From the NCBI GenBank assembly GCA_964236445.1, contig CAXSDR010000059.1:1-22616 (forward strand): a DNA stretch of 22,616 bases. The letters run 5' to 3'. Within the stretch, counting starts at the first letter, position 1; the number at the start of each line of letters is the position of its first letter. Origin of the DNA: CAXSDR01 sp964236445 (GTDB lineage: Bacteria > Actinomycetota > Actinomycetes > Motilibacterales > Motilibacteraceae). The notes beneath the pieces were generated by a model. It was not told the DNA's origin, ran no database searches, and saw only the letters and a program-made list of their open reading frames with translations. Position numbers and translations under genes: made by a program. Positions 7,941 to 15,077 of this stretch are shown here, piece after piece.

Positions 7941-8720
7941 GTGACGAACCGCGTACGTCCGGCTGGCGACTTCGACTACGAGCATCACGGCGCCGGCTAT
8001 GCCCTCCTACGCCGGCCGGACCCCCGGATCGCGGCTAGGGTTCATGCGGCGCTCGGTGCTAGCGGGACCGTGCTCAACGTCGGTGCCGGGGCGGGATCGT
8101 ACGAGCCCGCCGACCGGTATGTGCTTGCTGTGGAGCCCTCGGCGGCCATGCGTGCGCAGCGTCCGGTCGGGGCGGCGCCAGCTGTTGACGCGGCCGCGGA
8201 GCACCTGCCGTTCGACGACGACAGCTTCGACGCCGCCATGGCAACACTGACAGTGCATCAGTGGGGCGACGTCGTTCAGGGTCTGCGCGAGATGCGACGG
8301 GTGAGCCGCGGGCCGGTCGTCGTGCTCACTCTCGACGCCCCGGCACTGCAGCAGTTCTGGCTGGCCGACTACATCCCCGAGGTGGTTGCCGTCGAGCAGG
8401 CGCGGTTCCCGACGATCGACCAGGTGACGGGCGCCCTCGCCGGGGGCACGGCCGAGGTCCGGGTCGACGTGGTGCCGGTCCCTCGCGATTGCATCGACGG
8501 GTTCGGTGAGGCGTTCTATGCCCGGCCCGAGGCCTTCCTGCGTCCGGAGGTCCGCGCGGCTACCTCGGGTCTGGTCCTGACGGATCCGGGCGCAGTGCAG
8601 CGCGGCCTCGAGCGCCTTGAGAACGACCTGGCCAGCGGGGCGTGGGATCGCGCATACGGACACGTGCGCGAGCAGGCCGAGCGCAACGGCGCCTTGCGCC
8701 TCATCACCGCCACCGCCTGA
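7941..8720 (+). CDS. Class I SAM-dependent methyltransferase (Methyltransf_11 type)
   Basis: This 259-residue cytosolic protein has motif I VLNVGAGAGSYEP (44-56), the ribose-binding acidic residue in VLAVEPS (E65), and AEHLPFDDDSFDAAM (86-100), the classic motif II/III region of UbiE-like enzymes. Substrate is unknown. The frame is open back to 7788, but GTG at 7941 gives the N-terminus MTNRVRPAGDFDYEHHGAGY, which is where I expect family members to begin. An in-frame GTG at 7881 with AGGAG 13 bases upstream is a weaker alternative. The gene lies 115 bp after the TPR gene in the same direction. Confidence 0.88.
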   Translation: MTNRVRPAGDFDYEHHGAGYALLRRPDPRIAARVHAALGASGTVLNVGAGAGSYEPADRYVLAVEPSAAMRAQRPVGAAPAVDAAAEHLPFDDDSFDAAMATLTVHQWGDVVQGLREMRRVSRGPVVVLTLDAPALQQFWLADYIPEVVAVEQARFPTIDQVTGALAGGTAEVRVDVVPVPRDCIDGFGEAFYARPEAFLRPEVRAATSGLVLTDPGAVQRGLERLENDLASGAWDRAYGHVREQAERNGALRLITATA

Positions 8721-9075
8721 GCGCGTCAAGCGGCGTGACGCACTGCTGCCGCCCCGCACCATGGGCGTGAGTGCCACACACGATGGTCATGATCCGGCGC
8801 AGGTCGCGGCTTACCGCCCGGTCAACTCCTGTTCGTCGAGCCCCCTACGTCGAACGACAACGTGCGAAATGTGCCGCACCGCTCAGGACGCGAACCGCTC
8901 TGCGTCGTGCTCGCCGTCCCACGCTGCCGTCAGGCACGTGAACTCGACAGCTGTGCGGTGGCGTAGGTGGGCGGCCATCACCCCCGACCGTCTGCGTCCG
9001 ACAGTTCAGCGGTGGCCCCAACAGCAGCTACGGACCTGACGGTCGACGGCAGGGCCGCCGTGTCAGGCTGAGGGC
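8721..9075. other. Intergenic stretch with no recognised gene
   Basis: About 355 bp between the methyltransferase and the short leader ORF of the DUF4037 gene. A plus-strand frame stays open through most of it, but its translation is Arg/Ser/Cys/Thr-rich, resembles no family I know and has no ribosome-binding site. I see no strong hairpin or promoter. It may be decayed coding sequence. Confidence 0.5.
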
Positions 9076-9156
9076 ATGTCGCCGGTCCTGGAGCCGCACG
9101 ACGCCGGGTGCGACGTCGACGCTGCAGGCAGCGTGGCGATGGGCACCGTGGTCTGA
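9076..9156 (+). CDS. Candidate 26-residue leader ORF before the DUF4037 gene
   Basis: An ATG at 9076 is preceded by a good ribosome-binding site (GAGGG, one base upstream of the C before ATG; GCTGAGGG overall, close spacing). It reads MSPVLEPHDAGCDVDAAG and onward for 26 codons to a TGA at 9154-9156. One base later comes the ATG of the DUF4037 gene (TGACATG). The downstream gene has no obvious ribosome-binding site of its own, so termination-reinitiation coupling would make sense. No homology is recognised, and the ORF could be chance. Confidence 0.3.
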   Translation: MSPVLEPHDAGCDVDAAGSVAMGTVV

Positions 9157-9157
9157 C

Positions 9158-10216
9158 ATGGCGCATCCCGAGTTCGTGCCGGGTGCAGAGCTGTCGGCCG
9201 CGTTCTATGCCGAGGTCGTACGCCCGTTGCTGGCCGACCGACCGCACAGCGCCGCCTTCCTCGGCTGGGGATCCGACGTGCTCGGCTATGACACTGTCCG
9301 GTCGACGGACCACGGATGGGGCCCACGGCTGCAGGTCTTCATCGACGACGAGACCGCGGTGCCCGAGCTCGATGAGCTCCTCGATGCACGCTTGCCCGAC
9401 ACCTTCCGGTCATGGCCCGTGAGATACGGCTGGGACCGTTGCACGCCACGCCACCACGTCGAGGTCGCCACGCTGCCGCGGTGGCTCGAGCGGCAGCTGG
9501 GCGTCGATGCGACAAAGCCGCTGAGCCTGCGAGACTGGCTGCTGACACCGCAGCAGCGCCTGCTCGGAGTCGTCTCCGGCGCTGTCCATGCCGACAACTC
9601 CGGCCGGCTGCGTCGTGTGCGACACGTGCTTGGCTTCTATCCCGACGAGGTCTGGCGATGGCTGCTCGCCTGCCAGTGGCACCGGATCGCACAGGAGGAG
9701 GCGTTCGTCTCCCGCACGGCCGAAGTGGGCGACGAGCTCGGCTCGGCCGTCGTTGCCGGACGTCAGGCGCGCGAGATCATGCGCTGCGCGATGCTTCTGG
9801 CGAGGCGCTACGCGCCCTACGAGAAGTGGCTCGGCACGGCGTTCTCGCGTTTGGCATGCGAGGACGGGCTCCCTGCAGCACTGCACGGTGCGGTTTCCGC
9901 CCGCGATGGCGACGCCCGGCAGCAGGCACTCGCCGACGCCTACTTCCTGCTCGCACGTCGCCACAACGCCGCGGGAGTCACTGCCGCACTCGACCCGCAG
10001 ACACGCACCTATCACTCACGCCCGGCTCGGGTTCTGATGGCCGACCGCTTCGCGGCGGAGTGCCACAGCAGCGTCACCGACCCGTGGCTCACCCAGTTGC
10101 CGCTGATCGGCGGCATCGACCAGGTCGTGGACAACACTGATGTGCTGTGCACCCCTGGGCGATGGCGGGCGTGTGCCGCGCTCTATGCCGGCGACACGGA
10201 AGCTGCTGGGACCTGA
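9158..10216 (+). CDS. DUF4037 domain-containing protein (nucleotidyltransferase-like)
   Basis: This 352-residue soluble protein's N-terminal block GWGSDVLGYDTVRSTDHGWG (about 36-55) resembles the GSxxxGxDxxxSDxD pattern of nucleotidyltransferase folds and is the signature I associate with DUF4037. The rest is helical with many W and R residues (RDWLLTPQQRLLGV, DEVWRWLLACQWHRI, ALARRYAPYEKWLGTAF). A C-terminal helical half is usual in this family. The molecular function is not established. Start is ATG at 9158, which is likely coupled to the short ORF ending 2 bases before it. A new transcription unit seems to begin 54 bp downstream with folD. Confidence 0.85.
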   Translation: MAHPEFVPGAELSAAFYAEVVRPLLADRPHSAAFLGWGSDVLGYDTVRSTDHGWGPRLQVFIDDETAVPELDELLDARLPDTFRSWPVRYGWDRCTPRHHVEVATLPRWLERQLGVDATKPLSLRDWLLTPQQRLLGVVSGAVHADNSGRLRRVRHVLGFYPDEVWRWLLACQWHRIAQEEAFVSRTAEVGDELGSAVVAGRQAREIMRCAMLLARRYAPYEKWLGTAFSRLACEDGLPAALHGAVSARDGDARQQALADAYFLLARRHNAAGVTAALDPQTRTYHSRPARVLMADRFAAECHSSVTDPWLTQLPLIGGIDQVVDNTDVLCTPGRWRACAALYAGDTEAAGT

Positions 10217-10260
10217 GGGCCGTGCACAGACGGAGAACCTGGGCTCCGCCGTCGTGGGAG

Positions 10261-10273
10261 CATGCTTCGCATG
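10261..10273 (+). promoter_or_regulatory. Small hairpin over the folD start codon; RBS choosing the start
   Basis: CATGC-TTC-GCATG (10261-10273) can pair as a 5-bp stem that contains both candidate ATG codons (10262 and 10271). GGGAG at 10256-10260 is one base from the first ATG and ten bases from the second. The spacing therefore favours the second ATG as start. Confidence 0.35.
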
Positions 10274-11131
10274 ACCGCTCGCATACTTGACGGCAAGGTG
10301 ACGGCCGCAGCCGTGCGCGCAGAGCTCACCGTCCGCGTCGCCGCTCTGCGCGGGCGGGGCATCGTTCCCGGTCTCGGCACGGTGCTGGTTGGCGACAACC
10401 CCGGCAGCGAGGCGTACGTCGCGGGAAAGCACCGTGACTGCGCCGAGGTGGGGGTGCGCAGCATCGAGCGCAAGCTGTCGGCGAGCGCCACGCAGGACGA
10501 GGTCGAGGCCGTCGTCCGCGAGCTCAACGAGGACCCTGCCTGCACCGGCTACATCGTGCAGCTGCCGCTGCCGCGTGGTCTCGACGAGGACCGCGTCATC
10601 GAGCTCATCGACCCGACCAAGGACGCGGACGGCCTGCACCCGATCAACCTCGGGCGCCTCGTGCTGATGAAGGATGCACCGCTGCCCTGCACGCCCCGCG
10701 GCTGCCTGGAGCTGTTGCGCCGCTACGGCGTCGAGATCAAGGGTGCCGAGCTCGTGGTCGTGGGTCGTGGCGTCACGGCGGGCCGCCCGATGGGTCTGCT
10801 GTTCTCGCGACGCAGCGAGAACGCCACCGTCACCACTTGCCACACCGGCACCGTCGGGCTCGCCGATCACCTGCGCCGGGCCGACATCGTCATAGCCGCC
10901 GCAGGCGTTCCCGGGCTCGTCACCGCCGACATGGTCAAGCCGGGGGCCGCAGTGCTCGACGTCGGCATCACCCGCGTGGTCGGCGTCGACGGCAAGGGCC
11001 GCTACACCGGTGACGTCGACCCGGGCGTACGCGAGGTGGCAGGCTGGCTGGCGCCCATGCCGGGCGGGGTCGGCCCGATGACGCGCGCCATGCTCCTCAG
11101 CAACGTGGTCGAGGCCGCCGAGCGCGCATGA
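10271..11131 (+). CDS. folD: Bifunctional methylenetetrahydrofolate dehydrogenase / methenyltetrahydrofolate cyclohydrolase
   Basis: FolD interconverts 5,10-methylene-, 5,10-methenyl- and 10-formyl-tetrahydrofolate in the cytosol, with NADP. It thereby supplies the formyl donor for PurN and PurH encoded 4-6 kb upstream. From the ATG at 10271 the product is 286 residues. It has the catalytic YVAGK (Y49, K53), VQLPLP with Q97, DADGLHP with D120, PCTPRG, the Rossmann block VVVGRGVTAGRP (162-173) and the C-terminal signature PGGVGPMT (264-271). An ATG three codons earlier lacks proper ribosome-binding-site spacing. Its stop overlaps the DUF3017 start by 4 bp (ATGA). Confidence 0.96.
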   Translation: MTARILDGKVTAAAVRAELTVRVAALRGRGIVPGLGTVLVGDNPGSEAYVAGKHRDCAEVGVRSIERKLSASATQDEVEAVVRELNEDPACTGYIVQLPLPRGLDEDRVIELIDPTKDADGLHPINLGRLVLMKDAPLPCTPRGCLELLRRYGVEIKGAELVVVGRGVTAGRPMGLLFSRRSENATVTTCHTGTVGLADHLRRADIVIAAAGVPGLVTADMVKPGAAVLDVGITRVVGVDGKGRYTGDVDPGVREVAGWLAPMPGGVGPMTRAMLLSNVVEAAERA

Positions 11132-11448
11132 CGCACGCCCGCCACGGCATCTCGCCGCTCCGCTCGGCGCCGCGGCTGCGTGAGTGGCCGCTCACCCTCG
11201 TCCTGCTCGGCACCGTCACGGGCCTCGCCATGCTCCTCGCCGACCGCCACGGTTTCCGGCCCGGCGCCACGGTGCTCGGGGCGACCTTCGTGGGCGCCGG
11301 CCTGCTGCGTGCGGGCCTTCCCGAGGCCATGGCCGGCCTGCTGGCTGTGCGGTCGCGTGCCGCCGACGTGCTCACGCTCGCCATGCTCGGGCTCGCCATC
11401 ATCGTGCTCGCCGGACTGGTGCCCAGCCACCTCCCGGCACAGCCGTGA
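11128..11448 (+). CDS. DUF3017 small membrane protein
   Basis: This 106-residue protein has three predicted membrane segments (about 20-38, 46-62 and 82-99) and a basic N-terminus (THARHG...RSAPRLREW). Its position directly after folD with ATGA coupling, its length and its three-helix layout match the actinobacterial DUF3017 family, whose role is unknown. Co-translation with folD and placement before mdh are recurrent in this phylum as far as I recall. The start is fixed by the overlap. Confidence 0.82.
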   Translation: MTHARHGISPLRSAPRLREWPLTLVLLGTVTGLAMLLADRHGFRPGATVLGATFVGAGLLRAGLPEAMAGLLAVRSRAADVLTLAMLGLAIIVLAGLVPSHLPAQP

Positions 11449-11496
11449 CGGTAGCCTCTGGCGAGCAATCCCACCCCTCGCAAGGAGAGTGCTGCT

Positions 11497-12453
11497 GTGG
11501 CGCGCACAGGCACGGTGACCGTGGTCGGAGCCGGTTTCTACGGTTCGACGACGGCCCAGCGACTGGCCCAATACGACATCTTCGACACGGTGGTCCTCAC
11601 GGACGTCGTCGAGGGCAAGGCCGAGGGCCTGGCGCTCGACATGAACCAGTCGCGGGCCATCGAAGGGTTCGAGACCCTGGTGGTCGGCAAGACCACGGGC
11701 TTCGACGGGTCCGGCTATGACGTCATCGCCGGCTCCTCGATCGTCGTCATCACGGCCGGGCTCCCGCGCAAGCCGGGGATGAGCCGCATGGACCTCATCG
11801 AGACGAACGCCAAGATCGTGCGCTCGGTCGCCGAGAGCGTCGCCCAGCACGCGCCGGACGCCGTGATCATCGTCGTCTCCAACCCGCTCGACGAGATGAC
11901 CGCCCTGGCCCAGCTCGCGAGCGGCTTTCCGAAGAACCGTGTCCTCGGCCAGGCCGGCATGCTCGACACCGCCCGCTTCACCAACTCCGTCGCGGAGAAA
12001 CTGGGTGTGCCGGTGTCATCGGTGAGCACCCTCACGCTGGGCTCGCACGGCGACACGATGGTGCCGGTTCCCAGCCGGTGCACGGTCGACGGCAAGCCGC
12101 TCACCGACCTGCTCGACCCGGTGGCCGTCGACGAGCTGGTCGTCCGCACGCGCAACGGCGGTGCTGAGATCGTCGCCCTGCTGAAGACCGGCTCCGCCTA
12201 CTACGCGCCGTCGGCAGCGGCTGCGCGCATGGCCAAGGCCGTCGCCGAGGACAGCGGCAGCGTCCTGCCGGTGTGCGCATGGGTGGACGGCGAGTTCGGC
12301 ATCTCGGGGGTCTATCTCGGCGTCGAGGCCGAGATCGGGGCCACGGGCGTACGCCGGGTCGTCGAGACCGAGCTGACCGGGCCGGAGCGGGCGGCGCTGG
12401 GCGAGGCGGCCGAGGCCGTACGCGCCAAGCAAGCCGACGTCGCCGGCCTCTGA
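11497..12453 (+). CDS. mdh: Malate dehydrogenase (NAD, LDH-like type)
   Basis: Mdh oxidises malate to oxaloacetate in the TCA cycle. The 318-residue product has the NAD-binding GAGFYG (11-16) with the NAD-selecting acid D36. The substrate loop AGLPRKPGMSRMDL carries R91 and R97 (malate rather than lactate specificity), LDTAR carries D157 and R160, and GSHGDTMVP carries catalytic H184. This places it in the LDH-like malate dehydrogenase group rather than the longer cytosolic-type enzyme many actinobacteria use. GTG at 11497 has a strong ribosome-binding site, AAGGAGAG, seven bases upstream. It lies 48 bp after DUF3017 and 29 bp before icd. Confidence 0.95.
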   Translation: MARTGTVTVVGAGFYGSTTAQRLAQYDIFDTVVLTDVVEGKAEGLALDMNQSRAIEGFETLVVGKTTGFDGSGYDVIAGSSIVVITAGLPRKPGMSRMDLIETNAKIVRSVAESVAQHAPDAVIIVVSNPLDEMTALAQLASGFPKNRVLGQAGMLDTARFTNSVAEKLGVPVSSVSTLTLGSHGDTMVPVPSRCTVDGKPLTDLLDPVAVDELVVRTRNGGAEIVALLKTGSAYYAPSAAAARMAKAVAEDSGSVLPVCAWVDGEFGISGVYLGVEAEIGATGVRRVVETELTGPERAALGEAAEAVRAKQADVAGL

Positions 12454-12482
12454 CCCCGCTCGACCCTGAGAGGACTTCGCGC

Positions 12483-13703
12483 ATGACCAAGATCAAGGTT
12501 GCCAACCCGGTCGTCGAGCTCGACGGCGACGAGATGACGCGCATCATCTGGTCCTTTATCAAGGACTCGCTGATCCTTCCCTATCTCGACATCGACCTGA
12601 AGTACTACGACCTGGGCATCGAGAGCCGCGACGCGACCGACGACCAGATCACGATCGACTCGGCCAACGCGATCAAGCAGTACGGCGTGGGAGTCAAGTG
12701 CGCGACCATCACGCCGGACGAGGCGCGGGTCGAGGAGTTCGGGCTCAAGAAGATGTGGAAGTCGCCCAACGGCACGATCCGCAACATCCTCGGTGGCGTG
12801 ATCTTCCGCGAGCCGATCGTCATCAGCAACATCCCGCGCCTGGTGCCGGGCTGGACCAAGCCCATCATCATCGGCCGCCATGCGTTCGGCGACCAATATC
12901 GCGCGACGGACCTCGTCGTGCCGGGTGAGGGGACGCTGACCCTGACGTTCACCCCGAAGGACGGCGGCGAGCCGATCGAGATGAACGTGTTCGAGTTCCC
13001 GGGCGGGGGCGTCGCGATGGCGATGTACAACCTCGACGCGTCGATCCGTGACTTCGCCCGCGCCTCGCTGCGCTACGGCCTGGACCGCGGACTGCCCGTC
13101 TATCTCTCCACCAAGAACACGATTATGAAGGCCTACGACGGGCGCTTCAAGGACCTGTTCGCGGAGATCTTCGAGGCCGAGTTCGAGGCCGAGTTCGAGG
13201 CCGCCGGCATCACCTACGAGCACCGCCTGATCGACGACATGGTCGCCGCGGCGATGAAGTGGGAGGGCGGCTACGTCTGGGCCTGCAAGAACTACGACGG
13301 GGACGTGCAGTCCGACACCGTGGCGCAGGGCTTCGGTTCGCTCGGGCTCATGACCAGCGTGCTTATGACCCCGGACGGCAAGACGGTCGAGGCAGAGGCG
13401 GCCCACGGCACCGTCACGCGCCACTTCCGTCAGCACCAGCAGGGCAAGCCGACGTCCACCAACCCGATCGCGTCGATCTTCGCCTGGACGCAGGGACTGA
13501 CCTACCGCGGCAAGATGGACGGCACTCCCGAGGTCACCGGGTTCGCCGAGGCGCTCGAGCGCGTGTGCATCGAGACCGTGGAGAGCGGCAAGATGACCAA
13601 GGATCTTGCTCTGCTGATCGGTCGGGACCAGCCATGGCTCACCACCCAGGACTTCCTGGCGGCCATCGACGACAACCTCAAGGCCGCCGTGGCCTCGGCC
13701 TGA
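12483..13703 (+). CDS. icd: NADP-dependent isocitrate dehydrogenase (dimeric, eukaryote-like type)
   Basis: Icd oxidatively decarboxylates isocitrate to 2-oxoglutarate in the TCA cycle, giving NADPH. The 406-residue protein starts MTKIKVANPVVELDGDEMTR. It has KSPNGTIRNILGG (substrate Ser and Arg), GRHAFGDQYRATD, the active-site region YEHRLIDDMVA, KNYDGDVQSD, and EAAHGTVTRHFR for NADP binding. These features are those of the homodimeric type shared with eukaryotic IDH1, not the monomeric 80-kDa type. The start at 12483 has GAGAGGA eight bases upstream, and a frame open further upstream lies inside mdh. The EAEFEAEFEA run near residues 233-242 comes from a 12-bp DNA repeat but does not change the expected length. 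Confidence 0.96.
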   Translation: MTKIKVANPVVELDGDEMTRIIWSFIKDSLILPYLDIDLKYYDLGIESRDATDDQITIDSANAIKQYGVGVKCATITPDEARVEEFGLKKMWKSPNGTIRNILGGVIFREPIVISNIPRLVPGWTKPIIIGRHAFGDQYRATDLVVPGEGTLTLTFTPKDGGEPIEMNVFEFPGGGVAMAMYNLDASIRDFARASLRYGLDRGLPVYLSTKNTIMKAYDGRFKDLFAEIFEAEFEAEFEAAGITYEHRLIDDMVAAAMKWEGGYVWACKNYDGDVQSDTVAQGFGSLGLMTSVLMTPDGKTVEAEAAHGTVTRHFRQHQQGKPTSTNPIASIFAWTQGLTYRGKMDGTPEVTGFAEALERVCIETVESGKMTKDLALLIGRDQPWLTTQDFLAAIDDNLKAAVASA

Positions 13704-13722
13704 GAAAAGTTCTCCGCCGACC

Positions 13723-13747
13723 CAACCTGGCGCAACCTCCACCGTCT
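13723..13747 (+). promoter_or_regulatory. Candidate ECF sigma-type promoter before a small membrane peptide
   Basis: CAACC (13723-13727) and CGTCT (13743-13747) are separated by 15 bases. An AAC-containing -35 and a CGTC -10 at about this spacing are the established pattern for many extracytoplasmic-function sigma factors. A start near 13754 would give a leader of about 19 bases carrying the ribosome-binding site of the ORF at 13773. Confidence 0.35.
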
Positions 13748-13772
13748 CCTACTGGGTGACGAAGGGGGCGAA

Positions 13773-13871
13773 ATGCCGGAATCATCGCGTCGAACGGTGC
13801 TCGCAATAATCGAGCTCCTCACAGTGGTTGTCTTCGCCGGGATCTTCCTCAGCGGGGGCTTCGGGGGCTGA
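13773..13871 (+). CDS. Candidate 32-residue single-span membrane peptide
   Basis: ATG at 13773 opens a 33-codon frame to TGA at 13869-13871. The N-terminus is polar and basic (MPESSRRT). It is followed by about 20 hydrophobic residues (VLAIIELLTVVVFAGIFL) and a Gly-rich tail ending GGFGG, a build typical of bacterial small membrane proteins. The ribosome-binding site GAAGGGGG (13761-13768) is well placed, and an ECF-like promoter lies just upstream. Codon use in the hydrophobic stretch includes ATA and TCA, unusual beside its high-GC neighbours. No family is recognised. It lies 69 bp after icd and 47 bp before a strong hairpin, so it could be a self-contained unit. Confidence 0.5.
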   Translation: MPESSRRTVLAIIELLTVVVFAGIFLSGGFGG

Positions 13872-13917
13872 GGGCTCAACCCAGCCAAGGGGGGCGTGGG
13901 AGCGCACCTGCGCGCGG

Positions 13918-13947
13918 GGTGCTGGCCGTCGACGAGCGGCCGGCACC
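13918..13947 (+). terminator. Strong hairpin after the small peptide gene
   Basis: GGTGCTGGCC, loop GTCGACGAGC, then GGCCGGCACC give a 10-bp stem with one G-U pair. It lies 46 bp past the small peptide stop and 116 bp before trpS. It is a plausible terminator, or a leader structure for trpS. No T-run is present. Confidence 0.5.
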
Positions 13948-13975
13948 TCGCGCGTTCGTGCTTGCGACCGCGACC

Positions 13976-14003
13976 GACCGCTGACGACCGCTGACGACCG
14001 CTG
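13976..14003. repeat. 10-bp tandem repeat, 2.8 copies, upstream of trpS
   Basis: GACCGCTGAC is repeated at 13976-13985 and 13986-13995, with a partial copy at 13996-14003. It ends 60 bp before the trpS start. Its 10-bp period places each copy on the same DNA face, so a binding-site array is possible. Simple slippage is the plain alternative. Confidence 0.7.
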
Positions 14004-14063
14004 CGCCGCCGCCGCCGAACCGTGGCGGAGTTTGCCGGCAGGCGGTGGCAGAATGACGAGATC

Positions 14064-15077
14064 ATGACCTCCGGATCTCGACCCCGAGTCTTCTCGGGGA
14101 TGCAGCCCACCGCCGACTCCTTGCACCTCGGCAACTACCTGGGTGCGCTCGTTCAGTGGGTCGCCCTGCAGGACACGCACGACGCGACCTACTGCGTCGT
14201 CGACCTGCACTCGATCACCGCCGACTTCGAGCCCGAGACGCTGCGCCGCCGCTCACTGCTCACGGCCGCGCAATATCTCGCGGCGGGCGTCGACCCGCTG
14301 CGCAGCACGCTGTTCCTGCAGAGCCACGTGAGCGCTCACGCCGAGCTCAGCTGGGTGATGACCGCCCTCACCGGCTTCGGGCAGGCGAGCCGCATGACGC
14401 AGTTCAAGGACCGCGTCGCGCGCTTCGGCACCGACACGATCGGCGCGGGCGTGTTCGCCTATCCGATGCTCATGGCGGCCGACATCCTGGTGCACCAGGC
14501 CGACGTGGTGCCGGTCGGCGAGGACCAGCGCCAGCACCTCGAGCTGACCCGTGACCTGGCTGAGCGCTTCAACAGCCGCTTCGGCCGGACCTTCACGGTG
14601 CCCGAGCCCTACATCGTTCGCGGCACAGCGAAGATCCGTGACCTGCAGGCGCCGGACAGGCAGATGAGCAAGAGTCTCGCCGGATCCGGGTGCCTCTTCC
14701 TGCTCGACGATCCCAAGGTCAGCGTCAAGAAGATCAAGAGCGCTGTCACCGACACCGGGCGCGAGGTGCGCTTCGATGTCGCAGCGAAGCCGGGTGTGAG
14801 CAACCTTCTGACCATCGCCTCCGCGCTCGGTGGCCGCACCATCGACCAGCTCGAGGACGACTTCACCGGTCGTGGCTACGGTGAGCTCAAGAAGGACGTC
14901 GCCGATCTGTTCGTCGACTTCGTGACCCCCCTCCAGCAGCGGGTCGAGGCGTTGCTCGGCGACCGCGAGGGCCTCGACGCCACCCTGCGAGAAGGCGCCG
15001 ACCGCGCGCGTACGCGGGCGGACGCGACGCTCGCCACCGTCTATGACCGCGTCGGCTTCGTGCCGGCGAAGCGCTGA
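14064..15077 (+). CDS. trpS: Tryptophanyl-tRNA synthetase
   Basis: TrpRS charges tRNA-Trp with tryptophan in the cytosol. The 337-residue product is of normal length. The class I HIGH-type motif is PTADSLHLGNYLG (15-27), the GEDQ block is at 152-155 (VPVGEDQRQHLELTRD), and the KMSKS-type loop is QMSKS (200-204). The frame is open to a GTG at 14022, but ATG at 14064 gives the usual N-terminus (MTSGSRPRVFSGMQPT). The ribosome-binding site is weak. I saw no T-box or Trp-rich leader peptide in the 190-bp leader, only a hairpin and 10-bp repeats. Confidence 0.96.
   Translation: MTSGSRPRVFSGMQPTADSLHLGNYLGALVQWVALQDTHDATYCVVDLHSITADFEPETLRRRSLLTAAQYLAAGVDPLRSTLFLQSHVSAHAELSWVMTALTGFGQASRMTQFKDRVARFGTDTIGAGVFAYPMLMAADILVHQADVVPVGEDQRQHLELTRDLAERFNSRFGRTFTVPEPYIVRGTAKIRDLQAPDRQMSKSLAGSGCLFLLDDPKVSVKKIKSAVTDTGREVRFDVAAKPGVSNLLTIASALGGRTIDQLEDDFTGRGYGELKKDVADLFVDFVTPLQQRVEALLGDREGLDATLREGADRARTRADATLATVYDRVGFVPAKR

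Noticed and set aside
8721..9075. 140-codon plus-strand frame through the methyltransferase-DUF4037 gap
   Set aside because: It starts inside the methyltransferase gene, has no ribosome-binding site, and its translation resembles no known protein.
13171..13206. 12-bp direct repeats inside icd giving EAEFEAEFEA
   Set aside because: The region has the same length as in dimeric NADP-IDHs from other organisms, so it is low-complexity sequence and not an expansion.
12312..13742. 476-codon open frame on the minus strand opposite icd
   Set aside because: It lies antisense to a clear icd gene, its translation is Val/Arg/Asp/His-rich with no family blocks, and such shadows are expected at this GC content.
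14022..14063. Upstream GTG start for trpS
   Set aside because: It adds 14 residues not expected in TrpRS. ATG at 14064 fits the family.
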